Shown here one piece after another: positions 23,155 through 34,058 of a stretch of DNA of 64,000 nt (position 1 is the first letter of the stretch; each line of letters opens with the position of its first letter). The notes under the pieces are model-generated. The model had not been told where the DNA came from and did no database searches. It was given only the letters and a program-made list of their open reading frames with translations. Origin of the DNA: Ephemerocybe angulata (Eukaryota > Basidiomycota > Agaricomycetes > Agaricales > Psathyrellaceae); the NCBI GenBank assembly GCA_013368325.1, contig JAACJK010000058.1, positions 124,001 to 188,000 on the forward strand, written 5' to 3'. The position numbers and the translations under genes are program-made.

Positions 23155-24221
23155 CTATCCCCCAAAATCCTTGAGATCCTCCCAGCCCGGGAGCCCGAAA
23201 TACCCAGGAACCTCCTCCCAGAACGTGTCTCGCTTCTGTTCGTATTCCCTTTTGCAGACTGAAAGGCACGAGGGACATAACAGCGCCAAGTACCTTTCTT
23301 TCTTTACAAGCCTGTTCCAATCTAGGAGAAGATAGCTAAGTTGTGGTCGGGGTCTCCAGAGACTATTAGAAAGTAACAGGGCCCATTCTCTGCATGCAGT
23401 GGGATTTTTGCAATCTGGATTTCTAGCCCACGGGCTGTCTGCAAACTGGAAGACTTCCCCATAACCCGTTATCACCTTTTCTCGTCCAGCGATGCAGATA
23501 CGCAGAGCGTCCTCTGATAACCGCTCCGAGCGAGAACCCGGGTCTTCGGGGTGAGTCTGTGGGCCGTATAGAAGATCATTCTGGAGACATGTGAGCTTTG
23601 CGTCCGCGATTGTCAGCGAAACAGGGGACCAACCATAGGGGAAAGGGCACACAAAAGGTAGGCCATGGGAAGGACAGTCTGGATATCACATTCCCGTGCA
23701 CAATTGATAATCATGTTGAGCATCGCTGGCCTCTCTAGGACGAAGGTCAAGGTACCAGTGGGGTCTAGTAGCCATTTCGCAGTTTCTTCACGAGTCCCCG
23801 GTAATTTTCTTTTGATTCTCCCAACGCCCTCATCCCTAAGATGTTCGATCTCGTACTTCCTTCCCATCCGGATCATCGCCCTGACCACGACATAGGGGAT
23901 GGGTTTAGTAATATCTGCAGCGTAAGACCTACCCATCCTCAATTCCGTTAGGCATACTCCATTGAAGTTCATAGTGCGATCGGCCCACCTATCATACACA
24001 GCCAGCAGCATGTGTCGCACATCCTCCTTACTATCGTGAAGCAGAACCACAGGGCATCTGTCTACCAAAGGCTGATCCTCGGGCGTCGGTATCGTGAACA
24101 TGCCCGCAAAGACCTGAGAATGCCTCGCAAGTAGTGACTGGTGCACTTTGAACTGAGTTCCCTCGGCCTCGAGAACGATACTGCCATCGCTGAACCAGAT
24201 GTCGGACTGCTCGATCGGCAT
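23155..24221 (-). CDS. BTB/POZ domain protein, copy 2
   Basis: A 317-residue paralogue of copy 1. Exons 23989-24221, 23634-23928 and 23155-23580 give a whole frame. The BTB domain reads S-D-I-W-F-S-D-G-S-I-V-L-E-A-E, K-V-H-Q-S-L-L-A-R-H-S-Q-V-F, then M-L-L-A-V-Y-D-R. The second exon holds I-P-Y-V-V-V-R-A-M-I-R-M-G-R-K-Y-E. The third starts N-D-L-L-Y-G, carries D-A-L-R-I-C-I-A-G-R-E-K and a C-P-S-C pair, and ends F-W-E-E-V-P-G-Y-F-G-L-P-G-W-E-D-L-K-D-F-G-G. ATG 24221 opens directly before the BTB domain. A GGGCGCTTAA motif lies about 175 bases upstream (24397-24406). The relic at 19869-20275 is closer to this copy than to the others. Role unknown beyond protein-protein adaptor by family. Confidence 0.85.
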
Positions 24222-25695
24222 TGTGAGTCCTGGCGTCCAATACGGGTGCAGAGAAGGGTGGTATGATCGTTGGAAACAGCGAAGAAGTGTTGACGTGTAC
24301 CCACAGATAGACTAGATGCGCCTCGTGTTTTTCCATGTCCGCCAGATGCCCCGCCGGAATACCCCGGATTCGGGTCTGAATCCTGGGTTCGCCGATGGGC
24401 GCTTAACGCAGCTCGTCAGATTCTGCATGCGGCCTCATAAATTCGTCGTGAGGTCTGTCACTCTGAGCGAGCACTCTACCCACTTGGGCACAGCTTGGCC
24501 GTAAGGCGCAGTCGTATAAAAACATGCGCGATAAGCAGCAAAATAGCCTCTGGACTCTGGAGCCAGGTTCGCGAGAGACCGAAGTTTGTTTTAAATTCCC
24601 GTCGATTCGCCTCCTTTTCAACACCCGAAGCCAGGGGCCGTCTATCTTGGGGTTGGTCAAGAAACCTCTTTCAAAGTAGCTAAGCTGTTCACGCACTGGG
24701 TGTGGGGATCTGGCATCACACAGATTATCGCCATAGTGGAACATAGGGACTCAGGCTTGGACGATCTAGAGAGGGTCCGTTTTGGGCGTTCTGGGCTTTT
24801 GGCCCTCCCGAACCTACTCACCATCAATAGGGATATCAAATCCTCGCTTTCCGGCGGAAATACCACCGGGGTACGCTCCCAGCGTCCTTCCGCCGAGGGA
24901 CTACCCATGTTCGGTAGTGCCTAAAAGTCTCGTCGGCCATCGCCGGCTAGTGAGAGCGCCATGAGAGGCTGGTATTAGCGGCGAGACCCCCAGCAATGTC
25001 GTGCTCCTGCTCCCAAGAGACCAGAACCGACGCCAAAACCGGCTTTGACCTCCGCTAGTAGTAGGAGTTAGGCCTCGAAAACCAGGGTTGGCTCCGAGGT
25101 TGATTCCGCGGGCGGTTTTGGTCAGTGGTGGCCAGACCGACCACCAAAACCAAGCGTTTGCGAAATCGCCGCCGGACGTGGTGTCTCGGAAACTATAACA
25201 GATGGCTTCGTGACTCTCGAAGTGCTCGAAATTGGGCCCCTACTGCCTTGCACACCTCAAGCAGATTTCCTTCCTCCATGAAGAAGAGACAAGGTCGAGA
25301 ACACTACTAGACAGAGCATAGAAAATCCACGGCATTCGGTTCCGTCGGCAGTCCTAGAGAGTTGCAGGCAGAGGAGCTGAGGCTGCGCCTGGCAGCGTAG
25401 AAAAGGTCGAACCGGTAAGAGGTAGTATGGCCTAAGAACGCCGAGCACAGAGCATAGATTATGGAAGAGCCGGATCGTGGTTTGTGGTGTAGGGTCAAAG
25501 GCCGAAGGGTGAAATAGGGTAGACACTGCGGTGACTGGACAGCACAACAATATTAGCATTAAGCTGGGGCACGAATAGTGGGTAGTGGTAGTAGATAATT
25601 CCCTGCAGTTCGTGAGCGACGCTCTACAGGTCCCAATTCAAACAACGACTCACCCTCGTAGCAATGTCATCCTCAACAAAAGCGCAATACGTCCC
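24222..25695. other. Intergenic region between BTB gene 2 and MRPS8
   Basis: About 1.5 kb without a supportable gene. It holds the GGGCGCTTAA motif (24397-24406) and, near 25110-25160, a GGTTTTGGT...ACCAAAACC inverted pair. A minus frame at 24403-24744 lacks family motifs. Confidence 0.5.
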
Positions 25696-26163
25696 TCATC
25701 GTGCCCGACACACAACCTCTCCACCCAGCTTCAGTGCCAACGCTTCCCTCGCCTCCACCCACTCATGTTCCGGATGATTCGTTTTCACAATAGCCACCTC
25801 ACCCATGCCAAGCGGCTTCACCGTCCCTGCGACCCTGCTCCCCGTACACATCCTCCGAATCTCGCTCACATCCATGAACACCCGCCGACTTGGCATGCTC
25901 ACGAGCTCCATGTTGCTCAGCACGGGCTTGTTGTTTCGGTACTTCAGTTCCGCCCAGATGCGCTTCTCGCTCTGCGGGGCTTCGGCGAAGGCTGGTGGGG
26001 ACGGCAGGGCGGTTGTGCCCCGGGTCAGCGAGGTGAGGAACCCGGCGCGAAGGAGGATTGAGAGGATGCCGAGGTTCTGGGTGTTGTGTGGTACGAGGAC
26101 CTTAGCGTGGCGTGCGCGGAAGGCATTTTGAACGTGCGAGCAGAGGTCGTGAGGGAGAGGCAT
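25696..26163 (-). CDS. mrps8: Mitochondrial ribosomal protein S8 (uS8m)
   Basis: Small-subunit mitoribosome protein that binds 15S-type rRNA. A single exon gives 155 residues. The fungal uS8m signature is clear: M-P-L-P-H-D-L-C-S-H-V-Q-N-A-F-R-A-R, N-L-G-I-L-S-I-L-L-R-A-G-F-L-T-S, and L-K-Y-R-N-N-K-P-V-L-S-N-M-E-L-V-S. Then come P-S-R-R-V-F-M-D, R-R-M-C-T-G and the C-terminal rRNA-binding block G-M-G-E-V-A-I-V-K-T, followed by E-W-V-E-A-R-E-A-L. The length fits the family. The start at 26163 needs no extension since the conserved region begins at residue 1. A variant of the TAAGCGCC motif lies about 35 bases upstream. Its start faces that of the gene at 26477. Confidence 0.93.
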   Translation of the reverse strand: MPLPHDLCSHVQNAFRARHAKVLVPHNTQNLGILSILLRAGFLTSLTRGTTALPSPPAFAEAPQSEKRIWAELKYRNNKPVLSNMELVSMPSRRVFMDVSEIRRMCTGSRVAGTVKPLGMGEVAIVKTNHPEHEWVEAREALALKLGGEVVCRAR

Positions 26164-26476
26164 TTTGGAAGAGCTTATTGGTTGGTGACGAAGTCGGCGC
26201 GCTTAGTTTTCGCGACATTTGCCTCTGTTTGTCAAGGACGTTGATGGGTCTCGGCGACTGCCGAATATGCGAGTGCGGTAAACCTCACCTGCCGTTGACA
26301 CGGCTTGATCCCTTGATTTCCATCAACTATCACTGGCCGAGGTCGCCCTCCCAAGGTCAGGCCTCAGGCCTAAGGGACCTGGGGTCTGAAATAGATAAGA
26401 TGTGCATAGTGCAGATCCGTTTGCTCCCCAGCTCACTTCCACGGCCCCACCGCCCATAGAACCAACTACCAGATCC
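26164..26476. other. Divergent promoter region between MRPS8 and the next gene
   Basis: 313 bases between two starts facing away from each other. GGCGCGCTTAG near 26197-26207 resembles the recurring TAAGCGCC motif. No TATA box stands out. Confidence 0.5.
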
Positions 26477-26932
26477 ATGATGCCTGATTCCAATCCAAGA
26501 GACGACGAAGAAGCAAAAGCGAGATTGATCGCCCAAAATGGGGCTCGCGTATGTGGTGCAAAGAAAAGGGTCTTTCGAGCTGGGCACCTCCGACGCGCTG
26601 CACGGTGTCGCGACGACAAAGGTACTAAAGTGACGCAGAGGTGTGTCAATATCATAGCACTCAACAATTTGAATGACACCTAATGTAGCTACCCTCACAG
26701 CCAACGGAGGCATCGTTCGATGCCAGTAGCCAGCAGCACCGAGTCCACAAGTCCCGTTCCTTCGACCTCGCCACCCCCACAACCAGCAAGTGCCTCGACG
26801 AACGCAAGGGTAGAGACCCCGGCGATGCATGGCTTCCCCGGGGGTCCGCAATTTTTCTCTGGGGCGAACCAGTTTGGAGTTGGAACCATGCATATTGTGA
26901 ACATTAACATAACCATGACCTGGAGGACCTAG
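26477..26932 (+). CDS. Hypothetical 135-residue protein with a Gly/Asn/Phe-rich C-terminal motif
   Basis: Two exons (26477-26640 and 26689-26932) join in phase through a 48-base GTGTGT...TGTAG intron. The N-terminal half is charged (D-D-E-E-A-K-A-R-L-I-A, then Arg-rich). The middle is a Ser/Thr/Pro linker. The C-terminus reads F-P-G-G-P-Q-F-F-S-G-A-N-Q-F-G-V-G then M-H-I-V-N-I-N-I-T-M. Short Phe/Gly/Asn segments of this type precede or tag NLR and TPR proteins in Agaricomycetes; that resemblance is from memory and unproven. ATG 26477 is the first true ATG of the frame (another follows at 26480). May be a whole small gene or a remnant of a larger one. Confidence 0.45.
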
Positions 26933-28156
26933 TGGACACCAGTATTACCGAAGTATTACAGAGGTGACAGCACCTTGTAACATTATGATTGTGTCCAAAT
27001 TGTGTCCCCGCCCTTTTCCCGATTATGTAACCGGCTCAATTGCCACGCCGCTACCCACTCATTTCGTGAACATGGAATTGGGAATTTGGCCTAACCGCGT
27101 TTCAGAGTTTCTGTCCAAGATAGGGAACGCCCCGTGTCAGGTGGTACATTAGCCCAGTGACGAGCTGTAAATGGCCCGCGCTTGGAGATACAGGGACGCT
27201 CTTGACGCGTGGAAGAAATAAGCGCCCGGCGTCCAGCCGTGCAATTGCCATTTGATAAAGGGAGAAGTTCGTCTCTTTACATAGTGGCGCCAATTTACAG
27301 TAGATTTAGGCCCGTTGTCATTAGAGTCTATATAAGAGGCAATTATATCATTGAAATGCGCAATTCCAAAACCAGCAAGTACCCATCGCTCTCAGGCTGA
27401 TACCTCTAAAAACGATTACGGTGACTCAGGTGACTCCCCTTTTCGATCAGCGCTAGCGCTGGAACTTCTCTCATGACCCTCTGGGAAATTCCCAGTAATT
27501 CTCGAGCGCTGAATAGACGAAGGTATGTTAAATCGGATACCTGGCGAGACAAATTGCAGGGGGAGAAAGATCCAACTACCAATATTCTGACTAGCTGTGA
27601 TGCTAGAGAGGTGCCACGCCCTGCGTATAGAGAATGATGGAAGCTGGACCGGGGTGCGGGGTTTAGCATGCGGGGATACCCCATGCTCTCCCATGCTACT
27701 TGTGTGACAGATATTTGACAATATATACTGCTTCTTGTGATCACTGGAGATGCTCCCAGGTGTGCACAGGCACATGAGAAGCCTTTAAATAAACGATGTT
27801 GGGAAAATGGGAAGTGCTCGAACTGACTATGACGATATCCAGTATATTATCTCTTGCTGTATGATTGAGACTCTTGAGCTCTCTGCAAGTCGTTCCGTGA
27901 ATTTAAACGCCTCGGTTCCGCCAACGAACCAACCAGATAAGATAAGCTCATGTCGGAGGACCGGAACGAGCCCACTGATCCGGGATCGTGAATCGCGATC
28001 CCATCCCAAAACAGTACACTTCCAAGTTCCCACGTCTCGCCATCAAACCTCGGTCACATATATAAACGCCATTATCAGGCACCTTTGCGGCCTTGAACGT
28101 TTCCTGCCATCCCCAAGTTCCCCCACAAAGCCGCCCGCCTTTCCCCAAGCCCCGCC
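26933..28156. other. Intergenic region with the promoter of the gene at 28157
   Basis: No gene supported. A TAAGCGCCC motif lies at 27219-27227. Minus-strand frames at 27406-27775 overlap each other and carry no motif. A TATA box is near the right end. Confidence 0.5.
28059..28066 (+). promoter_or_regulatory. TATA box of the gene at 28157
   Basis: TATATAAA, 90 bases before the ATG. Confidence 0.5.
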
Positions 28157-28887
28157 ATGGACGACCTCGTAGCCTCACTGTCCTCATCACATATCGGCCA
28201 GGAGGCACACGATCTCGCGGCTCTACAGGTCAAATCGCCCCCTTAGCCGCCGGCTAATACGCGACTTTTTTTCTGACCTCCTTGTCGGTTGTAGGTCCAG
28301 CTCGCTGAGGCCTTCAGCCTCTCCGGAGCACCCGTATCGTCTTTTGCGTCGTCTTCACGCATTCCTGTATCTGTGCCCACGGGGTCGCAAAGGAGGGGGT
28401 GGAGGCAGCCTTGCACGACGCCGACGGCTCGCAGCCCGGCGACCCCAGGAATGTGGGGCGATGTCGGAGGAAGAGCCGGGTATCGGTCGAGAGCATCGTC
28501 GGTTTCGACTTCGATGTCGAACCAGCATTACCGCGGGTGGGCGGATATGAAGACTTCGAAGACGAGTTGATGGTCGAAGATCTTTTGGTCCCGGAGGCTT
28601 CGATGCCCTGGTCGAGTTCGGTTTCAACATCGACATCGACTGGTCACCACCATACGATCCCAAATACGTCCGCACGGATGAACCCGTCTACTTCAATACC
28701 TGTATCACACCAGCCGAGCTCCATGTCGATGTCGTTCAGCCCGGCGACCTCGCCCTCCTCTGCCTTTGCTCTGAACGACCCTTTCTTCCTACAGACCCAA
28801 GCAAACGCACAAAGCTACTTCCACGATAACTCCAATATCCTGCAACACGGGCATCCAGGGGCGTCTTCCTCATTTGCGGGCTTCTAG
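28157..28887 (+). CDS. Conserved basidiomycete hypothetical protein with an unresolved frame change
   Basis: Start M-D-D-L-V-A-S-L-S-S-S-H-I-G-Q-E-A-H-D-L-A-A-L-Q, then an intron GTCAAA...TTGTAG, then V-Q-L-A-E-A-F-S-L-S-G. This frame continues through C-T-T-P-T-A-R-S-P-A-T-P and stops at about 28570. The neighbouring frame then carries the plausible remainder: F-E-D-E-L-M-V-E-D-L-L-V-P, a long Ser/Pro/Asn stretch and an end at 28887 (S-S-S-F-A-G-F). I found no GT-AG pair of the right length to join them. Either a weak intron or a one-or-two-base indel lies between about 28440 and 28570. The protein is mostly disordered; function unknown. A similar N-terminus and T-P-T-A-R-T-P motif are, as I recall, seen in other Agaricomycetes. 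Confidence 0.5.
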
Positions 28888-29609
28888 TAGCATCAAAATA
28901 GCATGGGTATGGGGGTGGCGTCATAAAGCCTAGTTCTGATGTGCCTCAAGGCAGGCACGGGCTCCTACACTCTCAACCAAAAACCATTCAAAAAGCTCAA
29001 AATCAACTCCGGACACTCTCGGGTTCCCTACCTTTCAAGACTCTACTTTATCGGGCTCTGCCCTCCACCTATTTCGACTGTGAAGACCCTCAACTCCGTC
29101 TCGACTTTCCATGTGCATTGTCGCTTTCCGTTCCTCTCAAATCATTCCAACAGTATCATTTGTACAATACACATCGCAACTCTCCTCTTTTGCATTCAAT
29201 ATTCACCTTTAATCCACCATCTCCCTTTGTTTTCCTCCTCGCCCCTTCGGTCTCCCAACCTTCTGTACACCTCCCCCTCTTCGTAATCTATCGTCAAACT
29301 TCAGTCGACTTTCGCCTTCAACGATTCTGTGTTGTACGTGGCACCACGGAGCTTAGACCCCGGAGCTTGACCACTTTCAGGCACCTTTGTTCTCATTTCA
29401 TCCTGTGGCAAGAATGATCATGGCGCCTGACATGCTCGATTCAGGAGATACAGACGGAATGGTGGTGCTAATATGGTCTGGGCGAGCTTGGCCCGTCGTT
29501 ATCTGCTCACACCTTGCCAACGCCACGATGAACTTCAAGGCTGTTACATACTGACTGGCCTTTCATCGATTTGACGCCTTTTTCGTCCCTCTCGCTTAGC
29601 AGCCTCAGC
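28888..29609. other. Intergenic region, pyrimidine-rich
   Basis: Frames at 28939-29417 are low in coding character and rich in T and C. I read them as UTR or promoter of the gene at 29610. No repeat or RNA seen. Confidence 0.5.
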
Positions 29610-31101
29610 ATGGGACGCAAGAATCGCAGAGCAGCCAATCTCGAGGTAGAGTTCGGCGATCTTACAGTCCAGGACGACGCGGAAGTAGCAGATGGAGAGG
29701 AAGTGGCGGAAGAGGAACAAGTTGTGATCTACACGGAGGACGACATATCTGCGATCCTTGAAGGACTGCGCTCAACGGATGAAGAGACGGATGCATTTGA
29801 CAAGGTGCGCATGCCCACCCATCGGCTTCTTTCATCAGGTTGCAGCTAACCTGGCCAATGACGATTTCATATCGTACTAGGCCACCCAATCACTCACATC
29901 CATCGTACAACACCAACCCGCGACCCTCGCCTACACGCACATCGTCCCCGTAATCCCTACACTCCTCGACATCATATCCGGGACGCATGCCAGAGACGAG
30001 AGCCGGCGCTCGTCCATCCTCGATGTGCTCTGTGCGATTGCTGAAGCGCCGATCGATGCAGGACGCAAGGCACTTGAAGCGCAACTGGATACTCTTGTCG
30101 GTATGCTGAAGGTTGCAGAGACGATGGATCAGTACTCGCTCGTCAATCTCCTGGAGGTCCTGTTGGAGGGGGCCGGCGAAGGTGAGGAAAATGAGGTGCT
30201 GGAAAGTCGTCTTGTGGATCTGTTGAAGGGGCAGATATACGTCGGAGTCGAAGATGGGAAAGCAAACGAGTTGGTTCCCGAAGATGGTGGTACAAGGAAG
30301 GTCGCGTTGCGTGCGGTAGAGGTGTTCGAAATGGTTCTCGTACGGGAGAAGGAGCACCTTCGTGACGTCTCCCTGCGCGCCGGGGCGCTTGATTTCCTGA
30401 TTTTGGCCGCCATAACTGACAAGTCCGACCCCGCAGCGGAACCTCCGGCCCCAGCCCCGAACGGTGACGACGGTGGTGCTGAACCTGTAACGAATTCCCA
30501 ACTTCGACTCGCAGCCATCTCCTGCCTCACTGAGGTATACACGCGGTTCGTAGACGAAGTCATCACCGCCACCTCTCTCCCATCCTCGCTCCCCGTTGAT
30601 AGGGATCCATCCACCTACGACCGTACTTCAAAGCTCTACCTCCAGTCACTCGTTGTAGTCCCCCTGCTTGACCTCGTGGACGGTGCGGACGCGGCCGTTT
30701 CTGATGCAGTTGTCGAGTTTTTGTATGGGTACCACGCGTATGAGCCCTCGGAGGAGCAAGCCGGCCATGTTGTGAGCTTGCTCGAGTTCATTTGGGCGCA
30801 CGAAGGTGCTATGCGGCGCATAATATCCAAGCTTGCGTCGGAGTCCATGCCTGCGGAGGGCGCGGACGTGGGTGGTGTGACGCATACTAGTCAGACGGAG
30901 TGGCTTTTGAGTGTGCTGGTATCGAAGGACGAGAAAACTGTCGTGAATGGGTTCAAGGATTTCTGGAAGAGTGGGTTGAAGGACGATCCGGAGACAAGGA
31001 GGGTGAAAGGACAATTGGAAGATCGGGTGTTGAGCACAGGTGGAAGGCCGCTGCTGGAGAGTGTGAAGGGTGTCGCGGTGAAGAGTATGCCGCCAAAGTA
31101 A
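29610..31101 (+). CDS. Hypothetical acidic helical-repeat-like protein
   Basis: Two exons (29610-29804, 29881-31101; 471 residues) joined D-K|A-T-Q-S. The N-terminus is M-G-R-K-N-R-R-A-A followed by a strongly acidic stretch (E-E-V-A-E-E-E-Q-V-V). The remainder is Leu/Ala/Val-rich with repeated helical patterns (T-H-I-V-P-V-I-P-T-L-L-D-I-I, S-L-V-N-L-L-E-V-L-L-E, S-K-L-Y-L-Q-S-L-V-V-V-P-L-L-D-L). These look like ARM/HEAT-type alpha-solenoid repeats. A Pro/Ala/Gly-rich loop sits in the middle. No membrane segment or catalytic motif. I cannot name an orthologue. Long antisense frames across this gene are shadows. Confidence 0.7.
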
Positions 31102-31719
31102 TCTAGTTCAAGCATAGAAGGCCCCTTGGGATCGGATCTTTGATGGTCGACTTTCCATTGCCTCGTTTTGAGACCACACGGTCTCCTCATTTGTTTAAGC
31201 GCCCATATGATATCAAGTATAATATGTACCAGGTTCGTTTGGCAACACTATCGTGACTTGTGGGTACAGGGTATAAACTACGTTTTTGTTCTCCTGATCA
31301 GACTGCGTTCATTGAACTCAACAGACCAAGGTGCCAGGGCGACCGATTTGAAGGATGTCTGACTGCTATGCGTTGCCTGCCCACCCCAGAACCACTGACA
31401 ACAAGCGATACGGGAATACAAAAGGGATCTGTATCCACTACATATTAAGAACATTGCCTTAATCAAGAGTGAACTCAGAACAAAGAAGAAGGCTGATTGC
31501 CACCTATTTCTTCACGATAGGATGTACACAGCGTGCCCACAACATGTCCAATTTCATCACTTACGCGCTATCGGGGGAGATTAGATGGCCACACGGCCCA
31601 GGGAGATGCGTTGCTTAAATAAAGAGTGCCTGCTGTCTTGAATACTCACAAACTACGACGACCTCCCTTTCAACACTCCCTAATCCGAAGCATCCACTCT
31701 AAGCGCCCAAATAATCATT
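31102..31719. other. Intergenic region and promoter of BTB gene 3
   Basis: Holds two copies of the recurring motif, TTAAGCGCCCA at 31195-31205 and TAAGCGCCCAAAT at 31700-31712, the latter ending only 7 bases before the BTB ATG. A TTAAATAAA lies about 100 bases upstream of the start. No gene. Confidence 0.55.
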
Positions 31720-32886
31720 ATGCCGATCAACAATCTTGGACTTGACCTGGGCTCGGATTCCGCTGGTGCTGGACGCCAAGCGGACAGTGCGACTGACTCT
31801 TCAACGACTCGTTGCAAAGACCTCTGGTTTTCCGACGGCAATATCATCCTGGAAGCCGAGAACACCCAGTTCAGGGTCCACCAATCTATTCTTGCTAGGC
31901 ACTCCATCCTCTTCGCCGACATGTTTACCCTACCACAACCTGCGGACGAGACCGCCATCGAGGGATGCTCTGTAATTCTGCTGCAGGACTCTGCAGAGGA
32001 TACAGAGTACATGCTGCGTGGCCTGTACGACCGGTGAGTATCTATCGTTTCCACGCGTAACTTGGTTTGCTGATGCATTTGATAGGTGCTACCTCTCGAA
32101 AGACCCAATTCCTTTCAAAGCGGTAGCAGCGATGGCTCGACTGGGGGAAAAATTTATGATAAGCTGCCTCCGAAGCGAGGCTCTGTCACGTCTCCGAACG
32201 GAGTACCCTTCTACTCTTGCCGAGGCGAGTGTTGCTCAGGCGCCTGAGAAGATTTTTACCACCATTATCGAGGAGCCAGGGCTGCTGATCAAGATTGCCA
32301 ATCTTGCTCACGATTCTAAGCTCTGGACTATTCGCCCGACGGTGTACCTTTGGTGCTGTCTAATAATGGATGTGGTGGTCAGTCCCCAAGCGCTTATTCT
32401 AGTAATTTGAGTCTTACGTGTAGCTATCGCTTTAAGGATTCCATTTCACATGGGTTGGAGTTGGCAGACGGCACCCGAGCGCACTTGTCAAGGGATGTGC
32501 AGTATCTCTGTCTTTATGGCAAGCAGAAGCTAGATGAGGCTTTCCGCAAGTGCTTTACTTGGGTGCAGAGAACTGGTCAGACGCGTTCCTGTGGCCACAA
32601 GAAAGTGTGCGGGAACCTTGCGAAGAACATCATCGAAGAATGTCTGGCACAGGGATCAATCGATTTATCACTTCTATTCGCCGAGGCATGGAACATATAC
32701 GATCCAGAAGGAACAGATCCAGACCTACCATTCAGCAAAATCCTTTGCTCATCATGTTTCGAGGCGGCAAATACTTGTGCTAACATGGGCAGGGAGAAGT
32801 TGTGGGAGGAACTGCCTTCGTATTTCGAGCTCCCGGATTGGGAAGAATTGAAGAGGCTTGATGCTATGTCAACCTGTATACTGTAG
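31720..32886 (+). CDS. BTB/POZ domain protein, copy 3
   Basis: A 351-residue paralogue of copies 1 and 2, on the opposite strand. Exons 31720-32033, 32086-32377 and 32437-32886 give a whole frame, with both introns at the positions used by the other copies. A Ser/Asp-rich leader of about 32 residues precedes D-L-W-F-S-D-G-N-I-I-L-E-A-E, R-V-H-Q-S-I-L-A-R-H-S-I-L-F and G-L-Y-D-R. Then come P-I-P-F-K-A-V-A-A-M-A-R-L-G-E-K-F and D-V-Q-Y-L-C-L-Y-G-K-Q-K-L-D-E-A-F. The end carries C-S-S-C and L-W-E-E-L-P-S-Y-F-E-L-P-D-W-E-E-L-K-R-L-D-A. The second intron uses acceptor TTTAAG (32436); an earlier TAG would break the phase. Cytosolic or nuclear by lack of signals; adaptor role by family only. Confidence 0.85.
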
Positions 32887-34058
32887 CGTACGTGTAATTG
32901 CAATCATCATTCCCTCGGGATGTTTGATATTTCGCACTGGCAAGAAGGTGTAGAATAGTAATGGTTTACCGCACGGAGATTTCCCACTAGCGAACGCAAA
33001 GAAAGTTCAAATGGACCATACACCACGCACAAGTATGATTGTGAATTCACATAGGGTTTCTCTGTTGCATCATCCTCGTAATCGACTAATTAAGCGCCCA
33101 TCCCTTTCTCCGTCAATTTACCCCCATCATTCTGGGCGCCACGCGACAATGGCCGTACTTGTGAACTGCCTTAACAATGACTATCTCCGAGCTCATCGCG
33201 CGCAGAGTACGCGTTTTCATATCTCCCCATCAGTAAGCTGGGTTGACTTGCGCGACGAAGAAAGTGCCGATATGGTTCGTGTGCTGCCTTCATGTTCGCA
33301 TCGGATCTCTGTGCCATGAGCGAGCCCCGCAAAACGAGCCACGCAACGATTCTGAACGGTTCGTACGGTTCGCTTAAAAGTGCACCATAAGCGCTGACGG
33401 TGGTTTAATTAGAGCCCCATTGGGCCGACGACTACGAAGGTGTCCTCGAGGCTCTGTCAAGCGGTTCAGCTGATACCCATTTCAAGGTATTTCGATAGCC
33501 ATTAGGGCAGAAGGTACTTACCTTACACAACGTAAGCGGTTTGCTTCAAATTCTATATCCCCCGATGGGCCTAAGCAGCCTGAGCAGTCCCAGAAGGACC
33601 GAAGCAGAAGCCCCCGAAGGACCGAAGTAGCAGTCGGAGAAATGGACCTTTCAAGAACGGTTGAAGAAAGGCTCGCTTCTTATTGCGGTCTGCGAGGTAC
33701 TGTATATCGGGGCCCTTGTAGGCGGGTCAAGACCCCCACTGGGACCGAGATCATATTAAGAAGTCGATGCTGTGGCCCATACCTTCAAGTTCAGAAGATA
33801 TGCACCCTACCTATCAAACAAACTCAAACCTCGACTTCCCTGCCAACTTCTTCTGTAGGTTAGAACCCTTTATGGACATCCCCATGATTTTTTTTCGCCT
33901 AATTGCGTAACCAAGCCGGTTCACCTCAGGGCAGTGCGACATCTCGATCCAGTCTGCAGATTCAAACGAGCGGGATTGTCCTAACCTCGCAGACGTATAA
34001 AGTCCAATACTTGCGACCATACCCCAGGGCTTCACCCACTTCATCTCCCACACTGCAG
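32887..34058. other. Intergenic region before the decayed DUF6699 gene
   Basis: No gene seen. TTAAGCGCCCA at 33090-33100. Two near-direct repeats of GAAGGACCGAAG(C/T)AG lie at about 33590-33630. A TATAAAG at 33996-34002 belongs to the following frame. Confidence 0.5.
33996..34002 (+). promoter_or_regulatory. TATA box before the decayed DUF6699 gene
   Basis: TATAAAG, 56 bases before ATG 34059. Its survival suggests the locus could still be transcribed. Confidence 0.4.

Noticed and set aside
23965..23980. CACTATGAACTT in the first intron of BTB gene 2, identical to the end of the MITE
   Set aside because: Only 12 bases match and no opposite terminus or target duplication is nearby; probably chance.
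28939..29417. Overlapping + frames of 115 and 158 codons
   Set aside because: Composition is pyrimidine-rich leader or UTR sequence; no splice links and no motif.
29890..30501. Long antisense frame (203 codons) over the gene at 29610
   Set aside because: Shadow of a GC-biased coding exon on the opposite strand; no family motif.
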